Shown here: piece after piece, positions 1-8,302 of the stretch
How the letters are laid out: the number at the start of each line of letters is the position of its first letter
Numbering within the stretch: the stretch's first letter is position 1
NCBI GenBank assembly: GCA_019973575.1
Contig: BPUI01000001.1
Location: 1,934,342 to 1,998,341 of the forward strand
DNA: 64,000 bases
Reading direction: 5' to 3'
Source of the DNA: Gemmatimonadetes bacterium T265
Lineage (GTDB): Bacteria; Gemmatimonadota; Gemmatimonadetes; Gemmatimonadales; Gemmatimonadaceae
Notes under the pieces: model-generated
What the model was told of the DNA's origin: nothing
Database searches by the model: none
What the model saw: the letters and a program-made list of their open reading frames with translations, nothing else
Made by a program: the position numbers and the translations under genes

Positions 1-2
1 CC

Positions 3-89
3 CTCGAACTCGCCCTCCGCCACCCCGGCACCCCGCTCTTCGAGGTCCGCGCCCCCGGGTCCCGCCAGCAGCGCGCACTCGGCGCCTAA
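3..89 (+). CDS. C-terminal end of an unidentified protein (partial)
   Basis: The reading frame entering from the left edge stays open for 28 codons and ends at TAA (87-89). The tail visible (…PLFEVRAPGSRQQRALGA) is not one I recognise. The frame keeps a high G/C third position, as expected of a real gene here. It runs convergently towards flhA. Its stop codon lies inside the GCCTAAC word that recurs through the window. The following 229 bases up to the flhA stop show no gene. Confidence 0.4.
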   Translation, partial: LELALRHPGTPLFEVRAPGSRQQRALGA

Positions 90-318
90 CAGCGCCGCCT
101 CCGTCCCGCGCCTCTCGCCCGACCAGCCGCTCTCCTCGCGTCGTGGCACTCGCCACGGTTCGACCCGGAACGCCCCACCCGTGCCGCGCCATTTCGCACG
201 TCCCGCTGCGCCCCCCGGCGTACACGCCCGCCCAATGTCCCGCCCCGCCCGTCACCACACCCGACCCTGCACCACCGGGTCTTCGATCGACCAGTCCCGC
301 CCCGACCCGCCCCGGGCT

Positions 319-2418
319 CTACGCCCCCATCTCCCACATCCCCTCGCTCTGCAACGTCACGTGCGCCGGCAGCTCCGCCAGCGACACCACCGCCAGCGCC
401 GGCAGCACCGGCTCCACCAGCCGCCGCACCCCCACCCGCAGCGACGGCGGCACGATCAGCGGCAGCGGCCGCCCGTCCACCGACCCCGCCGTCGCCTGCG
501 CGTTCAGGTCCCGCAGCATCCCCGCCAGCCCGTCCGGCGTCAGCAGCGCCATCGCCTGCTGCTGCCCCCCCGCCCGCGGGGAGAACAGCGCCGCGAGCGC
601 CTGCTCCAGCCGCGGGCCTAACGTGATCCCCCGCACCGCCCCCGCCGGGTCCGCGAACAGCCGCGCGATCACGTTCGCCAGCGCGCGCCGCGCGTGCTCC
701 GTCAGGTGCTCCGGGTCCTTCGTCGACTCGGCCGCGTCGCCGAGCGCCTCGAGGATCGTCACGAGGTCGCGGATCGGGATCCGCTCCCGCAGCAGCCGCT
801 GCAGCACCCGGTGCAGCGTGCCGAGCGAGACCTTGTTCGGCACCACCTCCTCCACGAGCGCGGGGTGCGACTTCTTGAGCGTCTCGACCATCTCCTGCAC
901 GTCCTGCCGCCCGAGCAGCTCCGCCGCGTTCCCCTTCAGCACCTCGATCAGGTGCGTCGCGATCACCGTCGTAGGCTCGACCACCACGTAGCCGTTCCCC
1001 TCCGCCTCGGCGCGGCGCGAGGCGGGGATCCACTTCGCCGACATCCCGAAGCTCGGGTCGACCGTGTCCATCCCGTCGACCGCCTGCACCACCCCGCCCG
1101 TGTCCAGCGCCATGAGGAAGCGCGGCAGCACCTCCGCCCGCGCGCACTCGCTCCCGCGCAGCTTCACGAGGTACTCGTTGCTCGGCAGGCGGATGTCGTC
1201 GCGGATACGGATCGGCGGGATCAGAATGCCTAACTCCAGCGCGCTCTGCTTGCGCAGCAAGGAAATCCGTTCCAGCAAGTCGCCCCCCTGCTTCTCGTCG
1301 ACGAGCGGGATCAGCGCGTAGCCGACCTCCAGCTCGATCGGGTCGAGCTGCAGCAGGTCCCGCATCGGGTCCGGCGCGGGCGGCGGCGCCTCGGCCGGGG
1401 CCGACTCGGCCCGCTCGACCACCGCGCGGCGCTTCTTCTGCGCCGTGTCGGCCACGCGGCCTAACATGCCCATGCCGCCCGCGAGGGCGAGGAACGGCAC
1501 CGCCGGCAGCCCCGGCGCGAGCGCGAACGCGCCGAGCACGCCGGCCGCGAGGTACATCGCCCGCGGGTGCGCGCCGAGCTGCCCGGTGATCACCGACCCA
1601 ATGCGCGCCTCCTGCCCCGCGGCCGTGACCATCAGGCCCGCCGCCGTGCTCGTGACGAGCGCCGGCACCTGCGACACGAGCCCGTCGCCGACCGTGAGGA
1701 TCGTGTACGTCGCGGCCGCCTTGCCGATCGGCATCCCGCGCTGCACCACGCCGATGAAGATCCCGCCGACGATGTTGATCCCCGTGATGAGCAGCGCGGC
1801 GACCGCGTCCCCCTTCACGAACTTCGACGACCCGTCCATCGCGCCGTGGAAGTCGGCGAGGCGCGAGATCTCCGACCGCCGCCGCCGCGCCTCCTTCTCG
1901 TCGATCAGCCCCGCGCCGAGGTCCGCGTCGATCGCCATCTGCTTGCCCGGCATCGCGTCGAGCGTGAACCGCGCCGCGACCTCCGCGACCCGCCCCGCGC
2001 CCTTGGTGATGACGACGAAGTTGATCCCGATCAGGATCAAGAAGATGACGAGCCCGACGACGTAGTTCCCGCCGATGACGAACTGCCCGAACGCCTGGAT
2101 CACCTTCCCCGCCTCGCCCTTGCTGAGGATGAGGCGCGTGCTCGAAATGTTGAGCGCGAGGCGGAACAGCGTCATCACGAGCAGCAGCGCCGGGAAAGAG
2201 CTGAACTCGAGCGGGTCCGACGTGTAGAGCGCGACGAGCAGCACGACGAGCGAGAGCCCGATCGAGAGCGCGAGCGCGAGGTCGAGCAGCACGCCGGGCA
2301 GCGGCACGACGAGCAGCGAGACGACGAGCAGGACGGCGAACGCCATCCCCGCCTCGGCACGGCGCTTCCCGGCGGCCCCGTCGGCGGCCGCGGCGGCGGG
2401 GAGGAGGGCGGTGCTCAT
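319..2418 (-). CDS. flhA: Flagellar type III export gate protein FlhA
   Basis: FlhA forms the nonameric ring of the flagellar export gate: an N-terminal membrane domain energises export and a C-terminal cytosolic domain receives substrate-chaperone complexes. The 699 residues match the usual length. Residues ~20-330 are strongly hydrophobic with several membrane segments and the conserved cytosolic loop (…DAMPGKQMAID, then DEKEARRRR). The remainder is the soluble FlhA-C domain. It is the last gene of fliQ-fliR-flhB-flhA; its ATG lies 18 bases after the flhB stop. Several Leu-Gly pairs use TTA-GGC, a rare codon pairing for this genome. Confidence 0.97.
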   Translation of the reverse strand: MSTALLPAAAAADGAAGKRRAEAGMAFAVLLVVSLLVVPLPGVLLDLALALSIGLSLVVLLVALYTSDPLEFSSFPALLLVMTLFRLALNISSTRLILSKGEAGKVIQAFGQFVIGGNYVVGLVIFLILIGINFVVITKGAGRVAEVAARFTLDAMPGKQMAIDADLGAGLIDEKEARRRRSEISRLADFHGAMDGSSKFVKGDAVAALLITGINIVGGIFIGVVQRGMPIGKAAATYTILTVGDGLVSQVPALVTSTAAGLMVTAAGQEARIGSVITGQLGAHPRAMYLAAGVLGAFALAPGLPAVPFLALAGGMGMLGRVADTAQKKRRAVVERAESAPAEAPPPAPDPMRDLLQLDPIELEVGYALIPLVDEKQGGDLLERISLLRKQSALELGILIPPIRIRDDIRLPSNEYLVKLRGSECARAEVLPRFLMALDTGGVVQAVDGMDTVDPSFGMSAKWIPASRRAEAEGNGYVVVEPTTVIATHLIEVLKGNAAELLGRQDVQEMVETLKKSHPALVEEVVPNKVSLGTLHRVLQRLLRERIPIRDLVTILEALGDAAESTKDPEHLTEHARRALANVIARLFADPAGAVRGITLGPRLEQALAALFSPRAGGQQQAMALLTPDGLAGMLRDLNAQATAGSVDGRPLPLIVPPSLRVGVRRLVEPVLPALAVVSLAELPAHVTLQSEGMWEMGA

Positions 2419-2436
2419 GCGGGATCCGTGATCGGG

Positions 2437-3528
2437 TTAGGCATCGGCGTCATCCGTCGCGGTCGCGGGCGTCGCCCCGCGGCGGCGCAGCACGAAGGCG
2501 AGCACCTCCGCGACCGCCACGTACAGCTCGGCCGGGATCACGCTCCCGAGCTGCACCCCCGCGATCAGCGCGCGGGCGAGCGGGACGTTCTCGACCACGG
2601 GCACGCCCGAGGCGAAGGCGATCTCCTTGATGCGCTCGGCGACCTTGCGGCGACCGACCGCGACGACGTACGGCGCGGGCGCGACCTCGGGGTCGTACTT
2701 CAGCGCGACCGCGATGTGGACCGGGTTCACGACGACGACGTCCGCCTTCGGCACGTCCTTCATCATCTGCCGCCGCGCGCGCGCCCGGGCGAGCGCGCGC
2801 ATGCGCTGCTTCACCATCGGGTCGCCGTCTTGCTGCCGCGACTCCTGCTTGACCTCCTCCTTGGTCATGCGGAGTGACTGCTCGTGCCGCCAGAGCTGCC
2901 AGCCGTAATCGGCCGCCGCGAGCGCGAGGTACGCGGTGCCGGCGTGGGCGAGGAGTTTGACCCCGTGCGCGCGCGCGACCTCGAGCAGCGCGCGCGGCGA
3001 CTCCTGGCCTAACGCGACCACGTCGGGCCACGCCGCCTCGAGCACCCCCCGCACCGCCCACCCGACGACGACGAGCTTGACGAGCGACTTGCCGAGCTCC
3101 ACGAACCCCTGCGCGCCGACGACGCGCTTCCCGTTCTCCGCCGGGTTGAGCCGCGAGAACTTCGGCGCGAGCGGCTCCCAGGTGAACGTCCCCCGCGCCT
3201 GCGCCGCGCCGACGACGAGCGCCGTGAGCGCGAGCGCGGCGAGGAACCCCGCGCTCCCCGCCATCGCCCGCCAGCCGAGCGCCCGCACGAGTTCGACCGC
3301 GCCCGCCGAGGTGAGCTGCCCCGCGGCGCCGAAACCTAACCCCTGCCCGACGACGTCGCGCAGCGCCCGTGCGAGCGCCGGCCCCGCCGCGCTGAAGGCG
3401 AGCGCCGAGGCGAGGAGGAGCGCCGCCGCGTTGATCTCCGGGCTCCGCGCGACGCGCCCCTCCTGCGCCGCGTCGTCGCGCCGCCGCTGGCTCGGCGCCT
3501 CGGTCTTCTCCTGCTCCGTCTCCGCCAA
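2437..3528 (-). CDS. flhB: Flagellar export switch protein FlhB
   Basis: FlhB sits in the membrane beside FlhA and switches export from rod/hook to filament substrates. The protein has 363 residues: an N-terminal membrane domain (about residues 30-210), then a cytosolic domain that normally self-cleaves between Asn and Pro of an NPTH motif. Here the motif reads NPVH (residues 268-271, in the context VVVVNPVHIAVALKYDP). Asn, Pro and His are kept and Thr is replaced by Val. The ATG start lies 12 bases after the fliR stop. The stop codon TAA is embedded in a GCCTAAC word. Confidence 0.96.
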   Translation of the reverse strand: MAETEQEKTEAPSQRRRDDAAQEGRVARSPEINAAALLLASALAFSAAGPALARALRDVVGQGLGFGAAGQLTSAGAVELVRALGWRAMAGSAGFLAALALTALVVGAAQARGTFTWEPLAPKFSRLNPAENGKRVVGAQGFVELGKSLVKLVVVGWAVRGVLEAAWPDVVALGQESPRALLEVARAHGVKLLAHAGTAYLALAAADYGWQLWRHEQSLRMTKEEVKQESRQQDGDPMVKQRMRALARARARRQMMKDVPKADVVVVNPVHIAVALKYDPEVAPAPYVVAVGRRKVAERIKEIAFASGVPVVENVPLARALIAGVQLGSVIPAELYVAVAEVLAFVLRRRGATPATATDDADA

Positions 3529-3539
3529 CGTCTAACGCC

Positions 3540-4322
3540 TCACGGGACGAGCGCCGCGAACACGCGCGCGAGCGCGCCGCCGTAATGCCCGCTCCACCCC
3601 ACCAGCCACGTCGCCGTCATCGCCAGCGCCGCGACCACCGCGGTCAGCCCGAGCGCGGCCTGGAGCGGGAACGCCACGGTCAGCACGTTGATCGCCGGCG
3701 CGACGCGCGTGAGCACGGCGAGCGCGGTGTTGCCGATCATCGCCGCCGCGATCACCGGCGCGGCGAAGCGCAGCCCGAGCACGAACAGCGCGCCCCCCGA
3801 CGCGACGAGCGCGGCCAGCCCCGCCCGCAGCTCCACCGCGCCCCCGACGGGCAGCGCGCGCACGCTCTCCGCCACCGCGTCGAGCATCACGAGGTGCCCG
3901 TCGAGCGCCAGCAGGACGGTCACCGCGAACAGCTGCGCGAACTGCGCGAGCACCGGCGACGCACCCCCGCCCAACGGGTCGAGCAGCGACGCGCCCGAAA
4001 GCCCGACCGTGGTCGACATGAGGTCGCCCGCCGTCTCGACCGCGCCGACGAGCACCGCCGCGCCGAAGCCGAGCGTGAATCCGACGACGAACTCCGCCGC
4101 GCACGTCGCGGGGTCGACCACGACCGCGGCCGCGCGCGCGCCGAGCGACCGCACGGCCACCGGCGCGAGGAGCAGCGTGAACACGAGCAGCAGCGCCGTC
4201 CGCGCCCGCACCGGCACCGTCTTCGCCGAGAACACCGGCGCGACGACGAGCAGGCCCGTCAGCCGCAGCGCGAGCAGCACGAGTGCCTGCGGGACGCCTG
4301 GGGCGAACAGGTCGACGGGCAC
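3540..4322 (-). CDS. fliR: Flagellar export gate protein FliR
   Basis: FliR is a polytopic component of the FliPQR export core. The 260-residue protein is almost entirely hydrophobic with about six membrane segments, starting MPVDLFAPGVPQALVLLALR and containing the typical PVFSAKTVP stretch near residue 32. Length and position between fliQ and flhB fit the family. The stop of fliQ and this ATG are about 20 bases apart, so the two genes are very probably co-transcribed. Confidence 0.95.
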   Translation of the reverse strand: MPVDLFAPGVPQALVLLALRLTGLLVVAPVFSAKTVPVRARTALLLVFTLLLAPVAVRSLGARAAAVVVDPATCAAEFVVGFTLGFGAAVLVGAVETAGDLMSTTVGLSGASLLDPLGGGASPVLAQFAQLFAVTVLLALDGHLVMLDAVAESVRALPVGGAVELRAGLAALVASGGALFVLGLRFAAPVIAAAMIGNTALAVLTRVAPAINVLTVAFPLQAALGLTAVVAALAMTATWLVGWSGHYGGALARVFAALVP

Positions 4323-4343
4323 GAGACCGGGGCGGCGCCGGCG

Positions 4344-4613
4344 CTACCGCACGAACGACGGCAGCGAGCGGAACAGCTCGGTCGTGTACTTCACCATCAG
4401 CTGCAGCGCCCACGGCAGCGCGAGGAGGAACGTCGCCGCGACGGCGACCAGCTTGGGCACGAAGGCGAGCGTCTGCTCCTGGATCTGCGTGACCGCCTGC
4501 ACCACGCTCACGACGAGCCCGACGCCGAGGGCGATGACGAGCATCGGGCCCGCGACCATGAGCGCGAGCAGGATGGCGTTGCGGGCGAGGTCGACGACGA
4601 GTTGGTGGGACAC
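4344..4613 (-). CDS. fliQ: Flagellar export gate protein FliQ
   Basis: This small (89-residue) export-gate subunit has two long membrane segments separated by the conserved QAVTQIQEQTLAFVPKL stretch that marks FliQ/SctS proteins. It heads a tight fliQ-fliR-flhB-flhA block. It is separated from the fliO-fliP fusion by an unrelated S41 gene and a hairpin, whereas fliP and fliQ are normally adjacent. FliQ must therefore either be reached by read-through or have its own promoter in the roughly 110 bases upstream (4614-4722). Confidence 0.96.
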   Translation of the reverse strand: MSHQLVVDLARNAILLALMVAGPMLVIALGVGLVVSVVQAVTQIQEQTLAFVPKLVAVAATFLLALPWALQLMVKYTTELFRSLPSFVR

Positions 4614-4722
4614 GATCGGGCGGGCGGCGGGAGGGAGGGGTAAGCTCAGCCGCGTAGGGCAGGGCCGGTGCCGCGCGCCGGTGCCCGCTGGATCGTCATA
4701 AGTCGTTGCGCCGCAACGCGAA

Positions 4723-4761
4723 ACGGGCCGCCCGCGGGATCGCTCCCGCGTGGCGGCCCGT
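4723..4761 (-). terminator. Hairpin terminator downstream of the S41 gene
   Basis: A stem of 17-18 bp with one bulge (left arm starting ACGGGCCGCC, right arm ending GGCGGCCCGT) has a 4-base loop. On the minus strand it is followed by TTT. It lies between the S41 stop (4861) and fliQ. A second short GC-rich inverted repeat lies immediately to its right (about 4762-4782). The arms share ACGGGCCGCC with the hairpin at 25513-25552. Confidence 0.65.
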
Positions 4762-4860
4762 GCCGGCCGGCAATTCCGGCCGTCTATACCCGGCGCGCGT
4801 TGCCGCGTGCCGTAAGTGCCGTTACCCTCGCGAAAGCGGGGGGCCCACCTCCGCCCCGGG

Positions 4861-6237
4861 TCAGTACCCCACGCGAGCGCCTAACATCCGGAGCCGCGCG
4901 CGGGGCGCTGCCGCGACGTGGTACTTCGACGCGCGGTGCTTCACGTCGCCCACAGACGCGCTCGCGCGCGGTGACGCCGCCGGAGGCGAGAGGCTGAACA
5001 GCGGCGACGGGATCTCGGCGCGCGACGCCGACACCGTCCCCCCGCACGCGGTCTGTGTCTGCAGCCACGCCGTGGCCGCCTGCACGACCGCGTCCGACGA
5101 CGCCGACGTGGCCGGTTCGACGGCGTTGCCCGAGGGCCCGGACACGGCCACCGTGGGGGGGATCGACCCGCCCCACGTCTGCCCGGTGCGGTCGACGTCG
5201 ATGGCGCCCACGATGTTCAGGTAGCTACTGTCGGACCCGGGGTCCAGGTCGACCATGTACGCCCCGTACGGCGCCGTCGTCACGCCGTAGGTGCTCGCAC
5301 CGAAGGTCCGCACCGGGAACGACACCCCGCGGAACGCGAGGACGATCTCCTCGCCCGCGCTCGCCGTGTACCCGCCCTGCAGGATCGCCACCGGCGAGCC
5401 CGGGCGCTTCAGCGTGTAGTTGCTCGACGCGCGGGTGTACACCGTGTCGTACCGCGGGTCGTTCTGGCCAGGCGTGGTGATCCCCGCCATGCCATTCTGC
5501 AGGAAGAAGTACGACTTCACGCCGTCGCGGTCGACGATGCTCAGGAAGCCCTGCTGTCCGCCGCCGTACGGCGCATTCCCGAGGATCGGGTTGATGCCGT
5601 CGAACATCGCCGCCCAGGTACCGCCGGGGTTGTAGCGCAGGTCGATGATCCACCCGCACGGCGCGCTCTGGTCGAGCGTCCGGATGACCGTCTGGATCGA
5701 GTCCGCCCGCCCGGTGTCGTTGGTCCCGTCGTACGTCGGCAGCCAGAGGTAGGCGACGTTCGGCGCGGTCGTCCCGCCCAGCGCGAAGTTGCGCCCCGAG
5801 GTCAGGTAGAGCGCATTGTTAGGCGAGTTCACCACGCCCGGCGCGTCGGTCGCCGGGAAGAAGGCGCTATGTTGGTCGCCCCCCGACGCGGGGTCCGCGT
5901 TCACGAGCCACGGGTCGATGCTCCGGTCGACCGCGCTCCACGTCTGGCTGTCGACCTGCGCCGCGCCCGCGGTCTTGAACACGTCCGCGCGTTGCGACGT
6001 CGAATCGACGTTCTTCCACCAGTAGTCGACCGCCGCCTCGAAGGTCAGCGCGGAGTCGAGGTACGCGGTCGCGACGCTCGAGATGGTCGCCGGCGGGGTG
6101 GTGGTCGTGGACGTGCCGGTCACGCGATCGCTACTGCAGGCGGCGAGCGCGACGGCCGTCGCGAGTGCGCCGAGGCCGGCAGCCGCACGCCGGCGGCGCG
6201 ACGGCGCCCGGAGGCGCCGATGCATATCGGAAGTCAT
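4861..6237 (-). CDS. S41-family (C-terminal-processing protease-like) lipoprotein
   Basis: A 458-residue exported protein. The N-terminus has many Arg, a hydrophobic stretch and a lipobox ending at Cys34 (ALAACSS), so it is probably a lipoprotein. The S41 signature DLRYNPGG (199-206) precedes the likely nucleophile Ser293 in GGYTASAGEEI. No PDZ domain is obvious between them, and this simplifies it relative to Tsp/CtpA proteases. The C-terminal 50 residues are low-complexity and basic. It interrupts the flagellar run between fliO-fliP and fliQ and is followed by its own hairpin. Nothing in the sequence ties it to motility. Start chosen at the first ATG; ATG at codon 5 is an alternative. Confidence 0.8.
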   Translation of the reverse strand: MTSDMHRRLRAPSRRRRAAAGLGALATAVALAACSSDRVTGTSTTTTPPATISSVATAYLDSALTFEAAVDYWWKNVDSTSQRADVFKTAGAAQVDSQTWSAVDRSIDPWLVNADPASGGDQHSAFFPATDAPGVVNSPNNALYLTSGRNFALGGTTAPNVAYLWLPTYDGTNDTGRADSIQTVIRTLDQSAPCGWIIDLRYNPGGTWAAMFDGINPILGNAPYGGGQQGFLSIVDRDGVKSYFFLQNGMAGITTPGQNDPRYDTVYTRASSNYTLKRPGSPVAILQGGYTASAGEEIVLAFRGVSFPVRTFGASTYGVTTAPYGAYMVDLDPGSDSSYLNIVGAIDVDRTGQTWGGSIPPTVAVSGPSGNAVEPATSASSDAVVQAATAWLQTQTACGGTVSASRAEIPSPLFSLSPPAASPRASASVGDVKHRASKYHVAAAPRARLRMLGARVGY

Positions 6238-6337
6238 GGCGGGGCGAAGTGAGACGTATGCTGACGCGCAGTGCTACACGCAAACACCCCGCACGCGATC
6301 GCACCCCCACCTCGCCATCCCGCCTTCCGCCCCGCCC

Positions 6338-7807
6338 TTAACGGAAACTTTGTACGAGCGACTGCACGACCAACGTCCACCCGTCGACGAGCACGAACAG
6401 CAGCAGCTTGAACGGCAGCGACACCATCGCGGGCGGCAGCATCATCATCCCCATGCTCGTGAGCACCGCGCTCACGACCACGTCGATGACGATGAACGGC
6501 AGGAAGAGCGCGAAGCCGAGTTGGAAGGCGGTGCGCAGTTCGCTCGTCACGAAGGCCGAGGTGAGCACGACCAGCGGCACGTCGTCGGGCGTGCGCGGCG
6601 CCGGAGCCGCCGTGTCCGCGCGCGCGCGGCTCAACTCGAGGAAGGTCTCGACGTCGCGCTCTCGGGTCTGCCGCAGCATGAACGCGCGCAGCGGCTTCGC
6701 GCCGCGGTCGAGCATCTCGACCTGCTGGATCTGCCCGCCGAGCCACGGCTGCAGCGCGGTGCGGTTGATCTCGGCCACCGTCGGCGCCATCACGAAGCCC
6801 GTGAGGAGCAGCGCGAGTCCCGCGACGAGCTGGTTGGGCGGCGCCGTCTGCGTGCCGAGCGCCTGCTTGAGAAACTGCAGGACGACGAGGATGCGCGTGA
6901 ACCCCGTCATCATCAGCACGAGCGACGGGAGCAGCGTCAGCAGCCCGAGCATCACCACGACGCCGACCGTGCCGCTCAGGCGCAGTCCCTGCGCCGCCCC
7001 CGCGCCACCGCCGACGCGCACGTCCATCGTCGGCGCGAGCTTCGCGACCATCGTGTCGACGGTAACGACGCTCGTCGGGGGCGGGGGCGCGGTGGTCGAC
7101 GGCGGACGTGCGGCGAATCCCGGCGCCGGCCCGGACAGCGTCGGCGGCGTGGGACTCGGTGCCGCCGGCACGCCCGGCGCGCCCCGCGTCGTAGCAGCCG
7201 GCGCCCCCGCGCCGACCCGCGCCGGCGCCGCGCGCGTCACCTGCTGCACCGCCGCCTGCCGCAGCGCGGCTTGGGCGAGCGCGCTCTGCACGAGCGCGTT
7301 CTGCGTCGAGGCGGGGAGCGCCGCGGGCGCAGGGGCGGCCGGCGCGGCCGGCGACACGGCGGGCGGGCGCGGGGCGGCCTGCGCCCCGCCCCCGCGCGCC
7401 GCCCCGGCGATGAGCAGCAGCCCGCCCGCCGCCCGCGTCGCCTGCGTGAGCGCCGCGCGCAGCGCCTCGCCGAATCGCGCCCCCGCGCGCCCTTCGTGCG
7501 GCGCGCCCGCCGGCGCGCCCGCCGGTGCCGGCGCGAGCACGCCCGCGAGGTCGGCCCCGTCCAACTCGGCCAACGGCTGCACGCCACCTTCCCCCGTTCC
7601 GACGACGAGCACGCGCGCGCCGACCCGCACGACCGCGACGCCCTGCTTCGGGCCGAGCGACAAGCGCTGGACCACCTCGAGCGGAAGCCGCGCGCGCCCG
7701 CCGCCGGCCGCCGGCGCGAACCGCTGCAGCACGCGCAGCGTGACGAACAACAGCGCGAGCACCACGCCGAGCGCGACGAGCACGCCGGCGACCGCGCCCG
7801 CCGTCAT
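6338..7807 (-). CDS. fliP: Fused flagellar export proteins FliO-FliP
   Basis: A single 489-residue frame combines two proteins that are usually separate. Residues ~1-85 look like FliO: one N-terminal membrane segment, then a basic stretch and a small beta domain (LEVVQRLSLGPKQGVAVVRVG). Residues ~90-265 are an Ala/Pro/Gln-rich linker. Residues ~270-489 are FliP, with the signature around TGFTRILVVLQFLKQALGTQ (301-320) and PPNQLVAGLALLLTGFVM. No start codon or ribosome site separating the two halves stands out, and the linker stays in frame. FliP builds the export pore and FliO is its assembly factor, so fusion would tether the chaperone to its client. The start lies 22 bases after the fliN stop. 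Confidence 0.9.
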   Translation of the reverse strand: MTAGAVAGVLVALGVVLALLFVTLRVLQRFAPAAGGGRARLPLEVVQRLSLGPKQGVAVVRVGARVLVVGTGEGGVQPLAELDGADLAGVLAPAPAGAPAGAPHEGRAGARFGEALRAALTQATRAAGGLLLIAGAARGGGAQAAPRPPAVSPAAPAAPAPAALPASTQNALVQSALAQAALRQAAVQQVTRAAPARVGAGAPAATTRGAPGVPAAPSPTPPTLSGPAPGFAARPPSTTAPPPPTSVVTVDTMVAKLAPTMDVRVGGGAGAAQGLRLSGTVGVVVMLGLLTLLPSLVLMMTGFTRILVVLQFLKQALGTQTAPPNQLVAGLALLLTGFVMAPTVAEINRTALQPWLGGQIQQVEMLDRGAKPLRAFMLRQTRERDVETFLELSRARADTAAPAPRTPDDVPLVVLTSAFVTSELRTAFQLGFALFLPFIVIDVVVSAVLTSMGMMMLPPAMVSLPFKLLLFVLVDGWTLVVQSLVQSFR

Positions 7808-7829
7808 CGCGCACCAACGCGGCGAGCGC

Positions 7830-8225
7830 TCACGCGGCGAGCGCCGGCGCGGCCGCGGCGGCGAAGATCCGTACGATCCGCACGCCGAAGTGCTCCCCGA
7901 GCACGACGACCTCGCCCTCGGCGAACTTGCGGTCCCCGACGTAGATGTCGAGCGGCTCGCCCGCGAGCCGGTCGAGCTGGATCACCGACCCGCGCGCGAG
8001 GCGCAGGATCTCCTGCACGGTCATCGTCGTCCGCCCGAGCTCGATCGACACGGGGAGCGACAGGTCGAACAACATGCCTAACGGGACCTCGCTGCCCGGC
8101 GCCGAGGCGGCGAAGTCGGCCGGGGGGCTCGCGGGCTCGGGCGGGGCGGCGGGCGCGACGGCCTGGCCGCCCGCCTTGGCGGCCTGCACGCTCGCGACGA
8201 GGGCGTCGATCTCTGCGGGGTTCAT
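7830..8225 (-). CDS. fliN: Flagellar motor switch protein FliN
   Basis: This 131-residue C-ring component starts at ATG 8225 (MNPAEIDALVASVQ). A Pro/Ala-rich segment is followed by the SpoA domain (about residues 50-125), with the conserved LPVSIELGRTTMTVQEIL and DIYVGDRKFAEGEVVVLG stretches. The frame is open further upstream into fliM, but the SpoA alignment and the fliM overlap favour this start. It follows fliM and precedes the fliO-fliP fusion. Confidence 0.94.
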   Translation of the reverse strand: MNPAEIDALVASVQAAKAGGQAVAPAAPPEPASPPADFAASAPGSEVPLGMLFDLSLPVSIELGRTTMTVQEILRLARGSVIQLDRLAGEPLDIYVGDRKFAEGEVVVLGEHFGVRIVRIFAAAAAPALAA

Positions 8226-8302
8226 CCGGGGGAGGCGTGGGGGGAGACTCGGTCGGGCGGGGCGCGGCCGGCCGCGGCCGCACGGTGTCGGGCCATTAAT
8301 CG

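Noticed and set aside
86-1233. Long opposite-strand and alternative-frame readings over flhA and many other genes
   Set aside because: They are Arg/Ala/Gly- or Arg/Pro-rich shadows produced by high GC; the flhA frame has clear family motifs.
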